DNA from: Methylococcaceae bacterium
GTDB taxonomy: Bacteria > Pseudomonadota > Gammaproteobacteria > Methylococcales > Methylomonadaceae
Assembly: GCA_013140705.1 (NCBI GenBank)
Contig: JABFSH010000044.1
Location: forward strand, 36,954 to 100,953
Length of the DNA stretch: 64,000 bases
Direction of reading: 5' to 3'
The notes beneath the pieces were generated by a model. The model worked only from the letters and a program-made list of their open reading frames with translations. It was not told where the DNA came from and did no database searches. Below are positions 22,072-31,553 of the stretch, in pieces. The position numbers and the translations under genes were made by a program. How positions within the stretch are numbered: position 1 is the first letter of the stretch; every line of letters starts with the position of its first letter.

Positions 22072-22494
22072 ATGACCATGACAATACATATTGACATTGT
22101 AAGTGCAGAAAAAGAAATATTTTCCGGCTTGGCGGAAATGGTGTTTGCACCGGCAGAACTTGGCGAAGTGGGTATTGCGCCTCGACATGCGCCAATGATT
22201 ACAAAGTTAAAAGCTGGCGAAGTACGAGTCAAGATAAACGACAAAGAAGACCATCCTTTTTTTATATCGGGTGGCATTCTGGAAGTTCAACCGCATCTGA
22301 TAACGATTTTGGCCGATTCCGCAATCAGAGCCAAAGACATTGATGAGGCAGCCGCTTTGGAAGCAAAAGCCAGAGCAGAAGAAGCGCTGGCTGATAAATC
22401 CGGAAAAATTGATTATGCGACAGCGCAGGCACGCCTGGCTGAAGCCGTCACACAGTTAAGAACGCTTGACAGACTCAGAAAACGCGGTGAATAA
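22072..22494 (+). CDS. atpC: ATP synthase F1 subunit epsilon
   Basis: 140-residue subunit with an N-terminal beta-sandwich ([35 protein letters not shown]) and a C-terminal helical hairpin that can inhibit the enzyme. ATG 22072 aligns with the E. coli start. The 127-bp gap to atpD is longer than the other gaps in the operon but holds no gene. Confidence 0.95.
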   Translation: MTMTIHIDIVSAEKEIFSGLAEMVFAPAELGEVGIAPRHAPMITKLKAGEVRVKINDKEDHPFFISGGILEVQPHLITILADSAIRAKDIDEAAALEAKARAEEALADKSGKIDYATAQARLAEAVTQLRTLDRLRKRGE

Positions 22495-22522
22495 CGACGA
22501 CATATTGTGTCGCTTCACTATT

Positions 22523-22564
22523 AAAAGCCCGATACCGTACAATACGCTATCGGGCTTTTTTGTT
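22523..22564 (+). terminator. Intrinsic terminator of the atp operon
   Basis: A 12-bp perfect stem (AAAAGCCCGATA / TATCGGGCTTTT) with a 13-base loop, followed by a T-run. It lies 28 bp after atpC and just before glmU, so it should end most atp transcripts; glmU would need its own promoter or read-through. Confidence 0.9.
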
Positions 22565-22578
22565 TAACAGGATTTGAA

Positions 22579-23949
22579 ATGAAAATTACGACTATTATTC
22601 TTGCTGCCGGCAAAGGTACCCGGATGCGTTCAGAATTACCCAAAATACTACATAAAATTGCCAACCGAACTTTGCTGCAACATGTCTATGACATGTCCAA
22701 GCAAGTGGAAAATAACACCATAACGATAGTTTATGGCCACGGTGCCGAACTGGTTAGAAACACCTTGAAAGACCTGGATGCCCAATGGATTGAACAAAAA
22801 CAGCAGCTTGGTACGGGTCATGCCGTTCAACAGGTTAAGGACCATATCGACGATGGTGATATTGTGTTAATCCTTTATGGCGATGTGCCCTTGTTAAAAC
22901 GTGCAACAGTGACACAATTACTGGCAAACGTCAGCGATCATTCTCTGGCATTGCTAACAGTCAATCTTGCCAATCCAAAAGGCTATGGAAGAATCGTAAG
23001 AGATTCAACCGGTCATGTCACCAAAATAGTCGAAGAAAAGGACGCCAACACTGCTGAGAAACTGATCACCGAAGTCAATACCGGCATCATGGCTGTTCGA
23101 GGCAATCAATTGAAAGCATGGTTGAATCAGTTGAAAAATAATAATGCACAAGGTGAATATTATTTAACCGACATCATTGAAATGGCGGTCAACGATACTG
23201 TCGTCATAAAAACCAGTCAGCCCTCATCTGAAGATGAAGTATTAGGGGTAAACAATCGAATTCAGTTAAGCCACCTCGAACGCGTCTATCAGATGGAAAA
23301 AGCTCATTTTCTGATGGAGCAGGGAGTTACTTTAAAGGATCCCGCACGCTTCGACCTCAGGGGCACCCTGGATAATTTGGGTCAGGATATTGAAATAGAC
23401 ATCAATGTCATTCTGGAAGGCAACAACAGTATCGGCAACAACGTATCCATCGGCCCAAACTGCCAGATCATCAACTCAATCATTGGTGATCAAGTAGAAA
23501 TTCTCGCCAATTGCGTCATCGAAAATGCGGTAATAGGCCAAGGCAGTCGCATCGGACCGTTTGCAAGATTAAGACCCGAAACGGAATTGGCCAATGACGT
23601 TCATATCGGAAATTTTGTTGAAATCAAAAAATCCTCTGTCGCCACCGGCAGTAAAATAAATCACTTGAGTTATATCGGCGACACCACGGTAGGAAGCCGC
23701 GTCAATATTGGCGCCGGCACCATCACCTGCAATTATGATGGCGCAAATAAATTCCGCACCACCATAGGTGACGGTGCATTTATTGGTTCCGATACACAAT
23801 TAGTGGCACCGGTCACCATCGGCAATAATGCCACCATCGGCGCTGGCTCTACCATCACCAAAGACAGCCCTGAAAATCAATTAACACTGAGTCGGGTTAA
23901 ACAAATTTCGATCTCAGGATGGCAAAGACCGGTCAAGAAGGAAAAATAA
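22579..23949 (+). CDS. glmU: Bifunctional UDP-GlcNAc pyrophosphorylase / glucosamine-1-phosphate acetyltransferase
   Basis: 456 residues. N-terminal uridyltransferase domain with LAAGKGTRMRSELPKILH and YGDVPLL; C-terminal left-handed beta-helix made of hexapeptide repeats (from about residue 255) with GTITCNYDGANK near the acetyltransferase active site. It makes UDP-GlcNAc for peptidoglycan and LPS from the product of GlmS and GlmM. Its stop is 2 bp before the glmS start, so the two are one transcript. Confidence 0.97.
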   Translation: MKITTIILAAGKGTRMRSELPKILHKIANRTLLQHVYDMSKQVENNTITIVYGHGAELVRNTLKDLDAQWIEQKQQLGTGHAVQQVKDHIDDGDIVLILYGDVPLLKRATVTQLLANVSDHSLALLTVNLANPKGYGRIVRDSTGHVTKIVEEKDANTAEKLITEVNTGIMAVRGNQLKAWLNQLKNNNAQGEYYLTDIIEMAVNDTVVIKTSQPSSEDEVLGVNNRIQLSHLERVYQMEKAHFLMEQGVTLKDPARFDLRGTLDNLGQDIEIDINVILEGNNSIGNNVSIGPNCQIINSIIGDQVEILANCVIENAVIGQGSRIGPFARLRPETELANDVHIGNFVEIKKSSVATGSKINHLSYIGDTTVGSRVNIGAGTITCNYDGANKFRTTIGDGAFIGSDTQLVAPVTIGNNATIGAGSTITKDSPENQLTLSRVKQISISGWQRPVKKEK

Positions 23950-23950
23950 T

Positions 23951-25780
23951 ATGTGTGGAATTGTAGGTGGTGTAGCACAACGCAATGTCGTACCCATTCT
24001 AATGGAAGGGTTAAAACGACTGGAATATCGTGGTTATGATTCAGCCGGATTAGCCGTCATCTGTGATGAACACATCCATCGTAAACGTGCGCTTGGTAAA
24101 GTGAAAGGGCTTGAAGCCTTATTGGAAAACGATCCCATTACCGGCAACACGGGCATCGCGCACACACGTTGGGCGACACACGGAAAACCCAGCACTGCCA
24201 ATGCCCACCCCCACATCTGTCGGCACAAGGTAGCCGTCGTTCACAATGGCATCATTGAAAACCATGAGCAATTACGCGAAGAACAGTTAAACAATGGCTA
24301 TGAATTCACATCACAAACCGATACTGAAGTCATTGTTCATGCAGTGTTTGACGCCTTAAAAACCACAGATAACTTGCTGGATGCCGTCAAAACCACCATA
24401 CAAAAGCTGGAAGGTGCCTACGCCTTGGGCATCATCAGTGTTACCGAACCCGGCACCTTGATAGCATGCCGAAAAGGGAGTCCTTTGGTCATCGGTGTGG
24501 GTATCGGCGAATATTTTATCGCCTCCGACGTGGCTGCATTACTGCCGGTGACACAGCGCTTCATATTTCTCGAAGACGGCGATATCGCTGCCATTACCAT
24601 CGATGAGCTGGTTATTTATGACCGCAACGATAACGAGGTGACACGCCCTGCAAAGGAAAGCCAGCTAACCGCTGACTCGGTCGATAAAGGCGACTATCGT
24701 CATTACATGTTAAAGGAAATCTACGAACAACCGTTTGCGATATCACAGGCATTGGAAGGTCGCTTTATCAACAACCGCCTGCAGGAAAACGCCTTTGGAC
24801 ACAATGCGTCTGCAATATTCGACAAGATCAAATCCGTACAAATACTGGCTTGCGGCACCAGTTTCCACGCTGGACTGGTCGCCAGATACTGGTTTGAAGA
24901 ACTGGCGCGCGTGCCTTGCAATATCGAAGTTGCCAGCGAGTTCCGCTATCGCAATCCCGTCCTGGCCCCGGATACACTCATCGTCACCATTTCCCAATCG
25001 GGAGAAACCGCCGATACTCTGGCCGCCTTGCAGGAAGCTAAAAAACTGGGAGCCAAATATTCGCTCGCCGTTTGTAACGTACCGGAAAGTTCCTTGGTCA
25101 GAGAGTCCGATCTGGTTTTGATGACCCGAGCCGGCCCTGAAATCGGCGTCGCATCGACAAAGGCCTTTACCACCCAGCTGACAACCCTGATGCTGCTGGT
25201 CATTGCGATTGGCAGACGCTTTCAGCTCACCGAACAACTGGAACAAAAAATCACCTCGGAATTATTCGCTTTACCGGGAAAAATTGAAAAGGTCTTGCAA
25301 CTGAATGACGAAATCAAAACCCTATCCGAACAATTTTCCGAAAAGCAACATGCCTTGTTTTTGGGTAGAGGCGCTCATTATCCGATAGCAATGGAAGGTG
25401 CCTTGAAACTGAAGGAAATATCGTATATTCATGCCGAAGCCTATCCGGCAGGTGAGCTGAAACACGGCCCGTTGGCATTAATCGACTCCGACATGCCGGT
25501 CATTACCGTCGCCCCTAATAACAGTCTGCTTGAAAAATTAAAATCGAATATGCAGGAAGTCAGCGCCCGAGGCGGGCAACTGATTGTATTTATGGATGAA
25601 GAATTGGCATCCACGCCGGACAGCAACATCCAAATAGTAAAAATGACACAAGTCGGTAATGAAATTTCACCGATTGTTTACACGGTTCCCTTACAACTTC
25701 TGTCCTATCATGTCGCCATTTTAAAAGGCACCGACGTGGATCAACCTAGAAATCTCGCAAAGTCTGTAACGGTCGAATAA
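23951..25780 (+). CDS. glmS: Glutamine-fructose-6-phosphate aminotransferase
   Basis: 609 residues. The mature N-terminal nucleophile Cys2 is in MCGIVGG; the glutaminase domain has HTRWATHGKPS; two SIS domains follow (CGTSFHAGLVARYW, SQSGETADTLAAL, EAYPAGELKHGPLALID). Ends LAKSVTVE, as in the family. First step of hexosamine synthesis, feeding GlmU encoded just upstream. No glmS ribozyme or GlmZ-type sequence was recognised. Confidence 0.97.
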   Translation: MCGIVGGVAQRNVVPILMEGLKRLEYRGYDSAGLAVICDEHIHRKRALGKVKGLEALLENDPITGNTGIAHTRWATHGKPSTANAHPHICRHKVAVVHNGIIENHEQLREEQLNNGYEFTSQTDTEVIVHAVFDALKTTDNLLDAVKTTIQKLEGAYALGIISVTEPGTLIACRKGSPLVIGVGIGEYFIASDVAALLPVTQRFIFLEDGDIAAITIDELVIYDRNDNEVTRPAKESQLTADSVDKGDYRHYMLKEIYEQPFAISQALEGRFINNRLQENAFGHNASAIFDKIKSVQILACGTSFHAGLVARYWFEELARVPCNIEVASEFRYRNPVLAPDTLIVTISQSGETADTLAALQEAKKLGAKYSLAVCNVPESSLVRESDLVLMTRAGPEIGVASTKAFTTQLTTLMLLVIAIGRRFQLTEQLEQKITSELFALPGKIEKVLQLNDEIKTLSEQFSEKQHALFLGRGAHYPIAMEGALKLKEISYIHAEAYPAGELKHGPLALIDSDMPVITVAPNNSLLEKLKSNMQEVSARGGQLIVFMDEELASTPDSNIQIVKMTQVGNEISPIVYTVPLQLLSYHVAILKGTDVDQPRNLAKSVTVE

Positions 25781-25835
25781 GCCGAAATATTGGCATCAAT
25801 ACTTTGTTTTGTGAGAATAAAGTCGTAAAACATTT

Positions 25836-27054
25836 CTCTGTACATGATAAAAGTAAGAGGAAGTTGATATAGCTCGTTGAAATGTAATTAAATACTGCAT
25901 TTTGTTTTGCGAACATGAAAAGCGGTCAATTACAAATCAACGAACTAACGAGTATCTTAAACCAGCATTTTCAATGGAACAAGGCCCGAATGACTTGCTT
26001 TGTTGGTATGTTGATTTCTTTGATGGGAGTAGGAACGGTTAACCTGGCTCAACTCGCCTTGACCTTTCCAAGCCGCGCCCTTATTCCGTCGCGTTACCGT
26101 CGGATGCAGCGATTTTTTAGCGGGCATTGGATCGATTACAATGACGTGGCTCACTTTGTCATGAACCTGTTCGGTTTCCTGGATGCCGATATTTATCTAT
26201 CCCTGGATCGGACGAATTGGAAGTGGGGGCGCATCAACATTAATTTGCTGGTGTTAGCTGTTGTTTACCGGGGCGCAGCGATCCCCGTGTATTGGTTGCC
26301 ACTCAATAAACGAGGCAATTCCAATAGCCGCGAACGCATTGCCCTATTAAAGCGCTTCATCAGTCGGTTTGGCAAAAGCCGACTCCAGGGACTGCTGGCT
26401 GACCGGGAATTTATTGGCGACCAATGGATGAGGTGGCTTTTGAAAGAGCGGATACCCTTTTTTATCCGGATTCGCAACAACAGTCTCAGCGCCAATCGCC
26501 GCGGCCAGAAAACACGGGTGGACCGCTTGTTTGCTGGATTGAAGCCCGGTGAGATCGGGCAACTGCCGCAACCGAGGCGTTTAGGTCAATGCCGAGTTAA
26601 TCTGAGCGCTCTGCGCTTAGCGGATGGTGAACTGTTGGTGGTTGCCAGTGGCAACTTTGTTGAGGAGGCCATTAAAATTTACGGTTTGCGCTGGGAAATT
26701 GAAACCTTGTTCGGTTGCTTAAAGGGGCGGGGCTTCAGACTCGAAGAAACCCGTGTGGTTAGCTACCTACGCATTAAGAAACTCTTAGTGCTGCCGGTGA
26801 TAGCTTTCTGTTGGGCTCATAAGGTCGGCGACTGGCAGCACGATAGCGTTTTGCCCATTAAAGTCAAAACGCACCGGCGCAAAGCCCAAAGCATTTTTAG
26901 GTAGGGGCTGGATTGTATCCGTTCTGAATACTTTAACGCCTGCTCAAGGTCAAACAAGCGGATCAGAACATTGATTTCATTGCTGTCACCAGTGCCTCCG
27001 GCACGTGCGCCCAAGAATCAGACGGCCGCTTGTTAATTTTTGTTATGTACAGAG
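25836..27054 (+). mobile_element. IS4-family insertion sequence, probably inactive
   Basis: About 1.2 kb, bounded by imperfect terminal inverted repeats: CTCTGTACAT at 25836-25845 and its complement ATGTACAGAG at 27045-27054, with partial matching further in (AAAA at the same offset). It contains one transposase gene that carries a stop codon near its end. No clear target-site duplication could be seen, so the true ends may differ by a few bases. It sits between glmS and ratA. Confidence 0.7.
25915..27036 (+). pseudogene. IS4-family transposase with premature amber stop
   Basis: A DDE transposase with LDRTNWKWG (first Asp), LADREFIG (second Asp) and the YGLRWEIETLFGCLKGRGF region (YREK-type motif with the catalytic Glu). 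The frame stops at TAG 26902-26904 after RRKAQSIFR, but the same frame runs on for 43 codons (GLDCIRSEYFNACSRSN...) to TAA at 27034-27036. Related transposases continue FRYGLD..., so the TAG probably replaced a tyrosine codon. Loss of about 44 residues may or may not inactivate the enzyme. Confidence 0.75.
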
Positions 27055-27103
27055 CCAATTTTTAACAGAAACTGCCCGTATAATTCATAATCAACCAATC
27101 CCC

Positions 27104-27550
27104 ATGCCCAATTTCCGTAAGCAGGTGACAGTCCCCTATTCAGCTGATCAAATGTATGATCTTGTTTATGATATTAATTCATATTCAATATTTATTCCTT
27201 TATGTATTTATTCTGAAGTCCACGAAGAGCAAAATCATAAATCAAGAGCGATGATGAGGATCGGCAAGGGCAAAATAGGTTTTGAATTTACCACGGTTAA
27301 CACCATGGAAGAAGGCCGGTATATTTCAATCAATCTTGAAAATGGTCCTTTCAAATTTCTCAAAGGTGTCTGGGTGTTCACCCCAATAGGCGCTCATGAA
27401 TGCTGTGTTTCGCTGAATTTTGAATTCGAGTTTTGCAATAAGTTGCTTGGCACAGCCTTAAACGGCTTATTCAAACAACTTTGCGATTCAATGGTTGAAG
27501 CATTTCGCAAGGAGGCTGTTGTCCGATATGGTTTGGATGTTAAAAAATAA
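27104..27550 (+). CDS. ratA: RatA/Coq10-like START-domain protein
   Basis: 148 residues starting MPNFRKQVTVPYSADQMYDLVYDINSY, the typical entry of the polyketide cyclase/START family proteins RatA (PasT) of gammaproteobacteria. The C-terminal LFKQLCDSMVEAFRKEA helix is canonical. In E. coli it has been described as an anti-association factor for 50S subunits and as a ubiquinone-binding Coq10 homologue. The IS right end is only 50 bp upstream and there is no good ribosome binding site before ATG 27104, so expression may be altered. Its usual partner rnfH is not present. Confidence 0.87.
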   Translation: MPNFRKQVTVPYSADQMYDLVYDINSYSIFIPLCIYSEVHEEQNHKSRAMMRIGKGKIGFEFTTVNTMEEGRYISINLENGPFKFLKGVWVFTPIGAHECCVSLNFEFEFCNKLLGTALNGLFKQLCDSMVEAFRKEAVVRYGLDVKK

Positions 27551-27686
27551 TCGACCTTCGGCCGCGCTTCAAATAGTCATCTCATCATAAATACACCCAA
27601 TTTTTAATGAACTTTGAATTTAATTGCGGCGGATATTGTCGAACAAATGTAATTTAGTATTGGTTATTACTTTTGAGGATAAGATC

Positions 27687-27905
27687 ATGGCCACAGAAAT
27701 AGATTTGCTGAAGCAAGACATTCCTAGACTTGAGAGGAAGTTTGGAGCGAACAACCCATTCGTCGAGCTGTTGAAAGCCCAGTTAACTTTCTTGCAAAAT
27801 CAAGCTGAACAAAAGCCTCGGGTGGAGCAGTATCACCCGGAGTTAGTGAAATCTAAAATATCTCCAATCCGGAAAAGAAATGATGCCTCAAACAAGCAAC
27901 TGTAA
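27687..27905 (+). CDS. Small conserved-looking hypothetical protein (72 aa)
   Basis: ATG 27687 after GAGG gives a hydrophilic, helical 72-residue protein beginning MATEIDLLKQDIPRLERKFG, with FVELLKAQLTFLQNQAEQK in the middle and a basic tail. The frame extends 21 codons upstream but the inner start has the ribosome binding site. No family recognised. It stands alone between ratA and yceI. Confidence 0.55.
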   Translation: MATEIDLLKQDIPRLERKFGANNPFVELLKAQLTFLQNQAEQKPRVEQYHPELVKSKISPIRKRNDASNKQL

Positions 27906-28251
27906 ATGCTTGGATGATTGACATGCAACAGGTGGAGTCATCAACGACTGAACCATAGCATGCAATGTAACTTCCGTTCGAGCGTAATGTTTACTCGGGT
28001 CATGTCATGAGAAGCGGTTATATTGCCCATCAAAAGCTTAAATCCGCCAGCTTCAGTCAATGGATTTTTTGAATGGTTCACCTTTTGGTTGCTAGTCTTG
28101 TCTGAATAATCTCATTTGCGCGGTAATATAACCAAGATGGATCAATAAACATTCATCTTCATGCGAAAACAATTTTCGCATTTTAGTAAGATACTTCACT
28201 GATATAAATCTAACAATTTGCTCGAAAACTATCTTTTTTAATAGGAATGTT
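27906..28251. other. Intergenic region upstream of yceI with a hairpin
   Basis: No gene was found in these 346 bp. The notable structure is a perfect 9-bp hairpin, ATGCGAAAA / TTTTCGCAT with a three-base loop (28161-28181), followed by a short T-run on the plus strand. It could be the terminator of the 72-residue gene or an attenuator-like structure in the yceI leader. An AT-rich stretch after it probably holds the yceI promoter. Confidence 0.5.
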
Positions 28252-28818
28252 ATGAAAAAGTCCGTTCTTGCTCTGATGATCATGTCCAGTTTAAGCCTTC
28301 CTGCTGTTGCCAGCGATAATTATACGGTTGATTCACGGCACACGTTTCCCAGCTTTGAAATTAACCATCTGGGATTTTCAATTCAACGAGGCCGTTTTAA
28401 TAAGACAACCGGTAATATCACACTTGATCCCAGAGCCAGCACCGGTTCAATACAAATCAGCATTGATGCAGCCTCCATCAGTACCGGACTGACCGATTTG
28501 GAAGATCATCTTCGCGGGAAGGATTTTCTGGATGTTGCGCAATTTCCGCAGATTACGTTTATATCAAATCAATTGATTTTTAATAATGACCGTCTGGTAT
28601 CAGTGAATGGCGATTTAACATTGCACGGCATTACCAAACCGGTGCAACTGACGGTTGACCATTTTCATTGCGGGATGAATCTTATTGCCATGAAAAACAC
28701 CTGCGGCGCCAATGCAACTACCACGATCAAGCGCACGGATTTTGGTGTGAGTAAATATGTGCCTGCGGTGGCTGATGACGTGAATATTGCAATCCAGATC
28801 GAAGCAACCAAAAACTGA
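28252..28818 (+). CDS. yceI: YceI-family periplasmic lipid-binding protein
   Basis: 188 residues with an N-terminal signal peptide (MKKSVLALMIMSSLSLPAVAS, cleavage after AVA) followed by a lipocalin-like domain: YTVDSRHTFPSFEINHLGFS, HLRGKDFLDVAQFPQITF, GDLTLHGITKPV and FGVSKYVPAVADDVNI. These are YceI hallmarks; members bind isoprenoid-like molecules such as polyprenols. It is monocistronic with a strong terminator 97 bp downstream. Confidence 0.92.
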   Translation: MKKSVLALMIMSSLSLPAVASDNYTVDSRHTFPSFEINHLGFSIQRGRFNKTTGNITLDPRASTGSIQISIDAASISTGLTDLEDHLRGKDFLDVAQFPQITFISNQLIFNNDRLVSVNGDLTLHGITKPVQLTVDHFHCGMNLIAMKNTCGANATTTIKRTDFGVSKYVPAVADDVNIAIQIEATKN

Positions 28819-28914
28819 CGGAAGACTGGATTGATTAATCGCTCTGCTTAAATGTGAGGTATGTTCAGATTGCGGCCAAGCCAGGGTTTGAAAGGATTTT
28901 TTGACACTACATAA

Positions 28915-28950
28915 AAAAACTCCCAAGGCCATTTGACCTTGGGAGTTTTT
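28915..28950. terminator. Bidirectional intrinsic terminator
   Basis: Stem AAAAACTCCCAAGG / CCTTGGGAGTTTTT (14 bp) with an 8-base loop, A-run on one side and T-run on the other. It separates yceI (plus) from the small minus-strand gene at 28984 and can serve both. Confidence 0.9.
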
Positions 28951-28983
28951 AAGTTACTTGAATCAGTTGTTGTGATAAGGATA

Positions 28984-29157
28984 TCAGTCGCATGACAGAT
29001 TTCCGTTATCACCCCGTTTAGTGTTCAGTTGAACATTGCTGGCAATCGCTGCTGATGCGAAAAGCGTGGAAGAAATGATGAATTCACCTGAAATAAAGCC
29101 AATCAGTCCCGTTATAAAAACCGCTCCAGTTAAAATATCTTTGTAATATTCGTTCAT
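28984..29157 (-). CDS. Small membrane protein (57 aa), unknown
   Basis: ATG 29157 after AGAGG gives MNEYYKDILTGAVFITGLIG..., a 57-residue protein with two adjacent hydrophobic segments and a polar tail LNTKRGDNGNLSCD. A longer frame to 29205 includes 16 unlikely residues. No family recognised. It ends 34 bp from the bidirectional terminator and has an AT-rich upstream region, so it looks like an independent small gene. Confidence 0.55.
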   Translation of the reverse strand: MNEYYKDILTGAVFITGLIGFISGEFIISSTLFASAAIASNVQLNTKRGDNGNLSCD

Positions 29158-29371
29158 TAATAAATCCTCTTTTAAAGTTGAAATGTGTCTAAATGACGAC
29201 TCCACTATAAATTAGGTTTATATTGTTGACAATAACACTAATAATATATTGATTGTTTCTTTATTTTATACATTAAATTCATCATCCATTCATAAAAACT
29301 GACTAAATTTATCAATTCATTTCCAAACCCCCATTTAAGTCAAGGTCCACTACTCGACATCGTTGCAAACA

Positions 29372-30238
29372 TTAAAAAAATGTTTTCATCGCAGCGCCAA
29401 TATCGGTCGGCGAATTCACTACCGTAACACCGGCCGCTTTCAATGCACCCACTTTTCCCTCTGCGGTGCCCTTCCCACCCGTCACAATAGCACCTGCATG
29501 GCCCATACGTTTACCTGAAGGCGCCGTTTGTCCGGCAATGTAAGCCACCACGGGTTTCGTGACATGTTTACCGATGTATTCGGCGGCATCTTCTTCTTCG
29601 CTGCCACCAATTTCACCGACCATAACGATGCCTTTGGTTTGTTCGTCCGCTTGGAAACGGCTCAGCACATCGACAAAGTTCATCCCGTGAATGGGATCGC
29701 CGCCAATACCTACACAGGTACTTTGCCCTAAACCTTGTTGCGTCGTTTGATGCACAGACTCATAGGTTAATGTGCCGGAACGGGATACGATACCGATGGA
29801 ACCCGGTAAATGTATTTTACCCGGCATAATGCCGATTTTGCATTCGCCGGGAGTAATGACGCCCGGACAATTGGGACCGATCAGTAAGGCACCTGTACCG
29901 GCCATTGCGGCTTTAACGCGCAGCATCTGCAAAATCGGAATGCCTTCGGTAATACAGACGATCAGTTTTATGCCGGCATCGACCGCTTCGAGTATGGCAT
30001 CGGCAGCATAAAATGGCGGGACATAGATGACGCTGGCCGTTGCGTTCGTTGTGTTAACGGCGTCCTGCACGGTATTGAATACCGGCAAACCCAGATGCGT
30101 TTCACCGCCCCGTTCCGGCGTAACACCACCCACCAGTTGTGTACCATATTCCAAAGCCTGTTGCGAATGATAGGTGCCTTGCTTACCGGTAAAGCCCTGG
30201 CAAATCACTTTGGTGTTTTTATCAATCAAGATACTCAT
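29372..30238 (-). CDS. sucD: Succinyl-CoA synthetase alpha subunit
   Basis: 288 residues. CoA-binding Rossmann part with [18 protein letters not shown], the [14 protein letters not shown] loop and the phosphorylated histidine in [11 protein letters not shown]. It forms the TCA-cycle enzyme with SucC, whose stop codon overlaps its start by 4 bp. A malate-CoA ligase (MtkB) would look related, but the sequence and length fit SucD. Confidence 0.94.
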   Translation of the reverse strand: MSILIDKNTKVICQGFTGKQGTYHSQQALEYGTQLVGGVTPERGGETHLGLPVFNTVQDAVNTTNATASVIYVPPFYAADAILEAVDAGIKLIVCITEGIPILQMLRVKAAMAGTGALLIGPNCPGVITPGECKIGIMPGKIHLPGSIGIVSRSGTLTYESVHQTTQQGLGQSTCVGIGGDPIHGMNFVDVLSRFQADEQTKGIVMVGEIGGSEEEDAAEYIGKHVTKPVVAYIAGQTAPSGKRMGHAGAIVTGGKGTAEGKVGALKAAGVTVVNSPTDIGAAMKTFF

Positions 30239-31401
30239 GCGGCCTCCGCCAGTGCAACAACTTGTTCTGCTGCGTGTGCCAAATCATCGGCTGCGTATAA
30301 ATTAAGCCCCGTGTTCGTCAACAAGGCTCGACCTTCTTCAACATTGGTGCCTTCCAGGCGGACAACAACCGGAACTGCAACATGCACCTGCTTGATGGCC
30401 GCCAAAATGCCTTCGGCAATGACATCACATTTAACGATACCACCAAAGATATTCACCAATACCGCTTTAACGTTATTGTCTGACAGGATCAATTTAAAGG
30501 CTTCACACACTTTCTCAACATTGGTGCCACCACCGACATCAAGAAAATTGGCCGGCAATCCGCCTTTCAATTTAACCAGGTCCATGGTCGCCATGGCCAG
30601 TCCGGCGCCATTGACCATGCAGCCAATATTGCCTTCCAGAGTGATGTAATTCAGGCCGAATTGTTGCGCTTCGTTTTCTTTGTCGTCTTCCTGACTGGGA
30701 TCTTTCATCGCGCTTATATCCGGATGACAAGGCACGGCATTATCATCGAAATTGATTTTTGCATCGAGAGCCATCAGATCACCGCTCTCTGTTTCGATCA
30801 AGGGGTTGATTTCAATTTGGCTGGCGTCTCTGGCTAACATCAAGTCATACAAACCCTGCATGATTTTCTGTAACAGCTTGTGCTGGGCGCCTTTTAAACC
30901 CAGTGCGTACGCCACATTTCTGCACTGATAACCCTGTAAGCCTGCCGCGGGATGAACTGGAACTGATACGATTTTTTCAGGTGTTTCGTGGGCCACCGTT
31001 TCAATATCCATACCCCCAGCAGCTGAAGCAATAAAGATGAGACGCTCGCTACCTCTGTCCACCACAAGACTTAAATAAAGCTCTCGTTTGATCGGGTAAA
31101 TTTTTTCGATTAACAGCGAGTTGATCGGTAAACCCGAACTATCCGTTTGCAGCGTGACCAACCGTTTACCCAGCATTTCTTTACTATAGGTGATGACGTC
31201 AGCCACATTTTTTGCCAGTTTGACGCCGCCGACCTTACCACGGCCCCCTGCGTGAACCTGGGCTTTAACCACCCAGCCTTCGCCACCCAGTGCAATAGCA
31301 ACCTGTCCTGCCTGCTCCGCCGTTGTCGTGTATTTTCCATCTGGCACAGGTATGCCATACTGCTGAAACAGCTGTTTAGCCTGATATTCATGAATGTTCA
31401 T
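30235..31401 (-). CDS. sucC: Succinyl-CoA synthetase beta subunit
   Basis: 388 residues, the canonical length. ATP-grasp domain ([39 protein letters not shown]) and C-terminal CoA ligase domain ([43 protein letters not shown]). Start is preceded by AGGAG. It is the first gene of the sucCD pair; the 152-bp region before pilS should carry both divergent promoters. Confidence 0.95.
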   Translation of the reverse strand: MNIHEYQAKQLFQQYGIPVPDGKYTTTAEQAGQVAIALGGEGWVVKAQVHAGGRGKVGGVKLAKNVADVITYSKEMLGKRLVTLQTDSSGLPINSLLIEKIYPIKRELYLSLVVDRGSERLIFIASAAGGMDIETVAHETPEKIVSVPVHPAAGLQGYQCRNVAYALGLKGAQHKLLQKIMQGLYDLMLARDASQIEINPLIETESGDLMALDAKINFDDNAVPCHPDISAMKDPSQEDDKENEAQQFGLNYITLEGNIGCMVNGAGLAMATMDLVKLKGGLPANFLDVGGGTNVEKVCEAFKLILSDNNVKAVLVNIFGGIVKCDVIAEGILAAIKQVHVAVPVVVRLEGTNVEEGRALLTNTGLNLYAADDLAHAAEQVVALAEAA

Positions 31402-31553
31402 TGCTTCTCCTGACTGATAGGTTTATCCAGTGGGTGTAGTCTTGCGTTTTTGTATCAATGCTATGATTGTACGCTAGTCAGTTACCATAACTATAATGAT
31501 TACGGCTTACTATTTTAACGAAGTCCTTCTAAAACACCATTGATAAAGCACGC

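Noticed and set aside
27005..27103. N-terminal extension of the RatA frame
   Set aside because: The extension starts inside the insertion sequence and does not fit the family start at MPNFRKQ.
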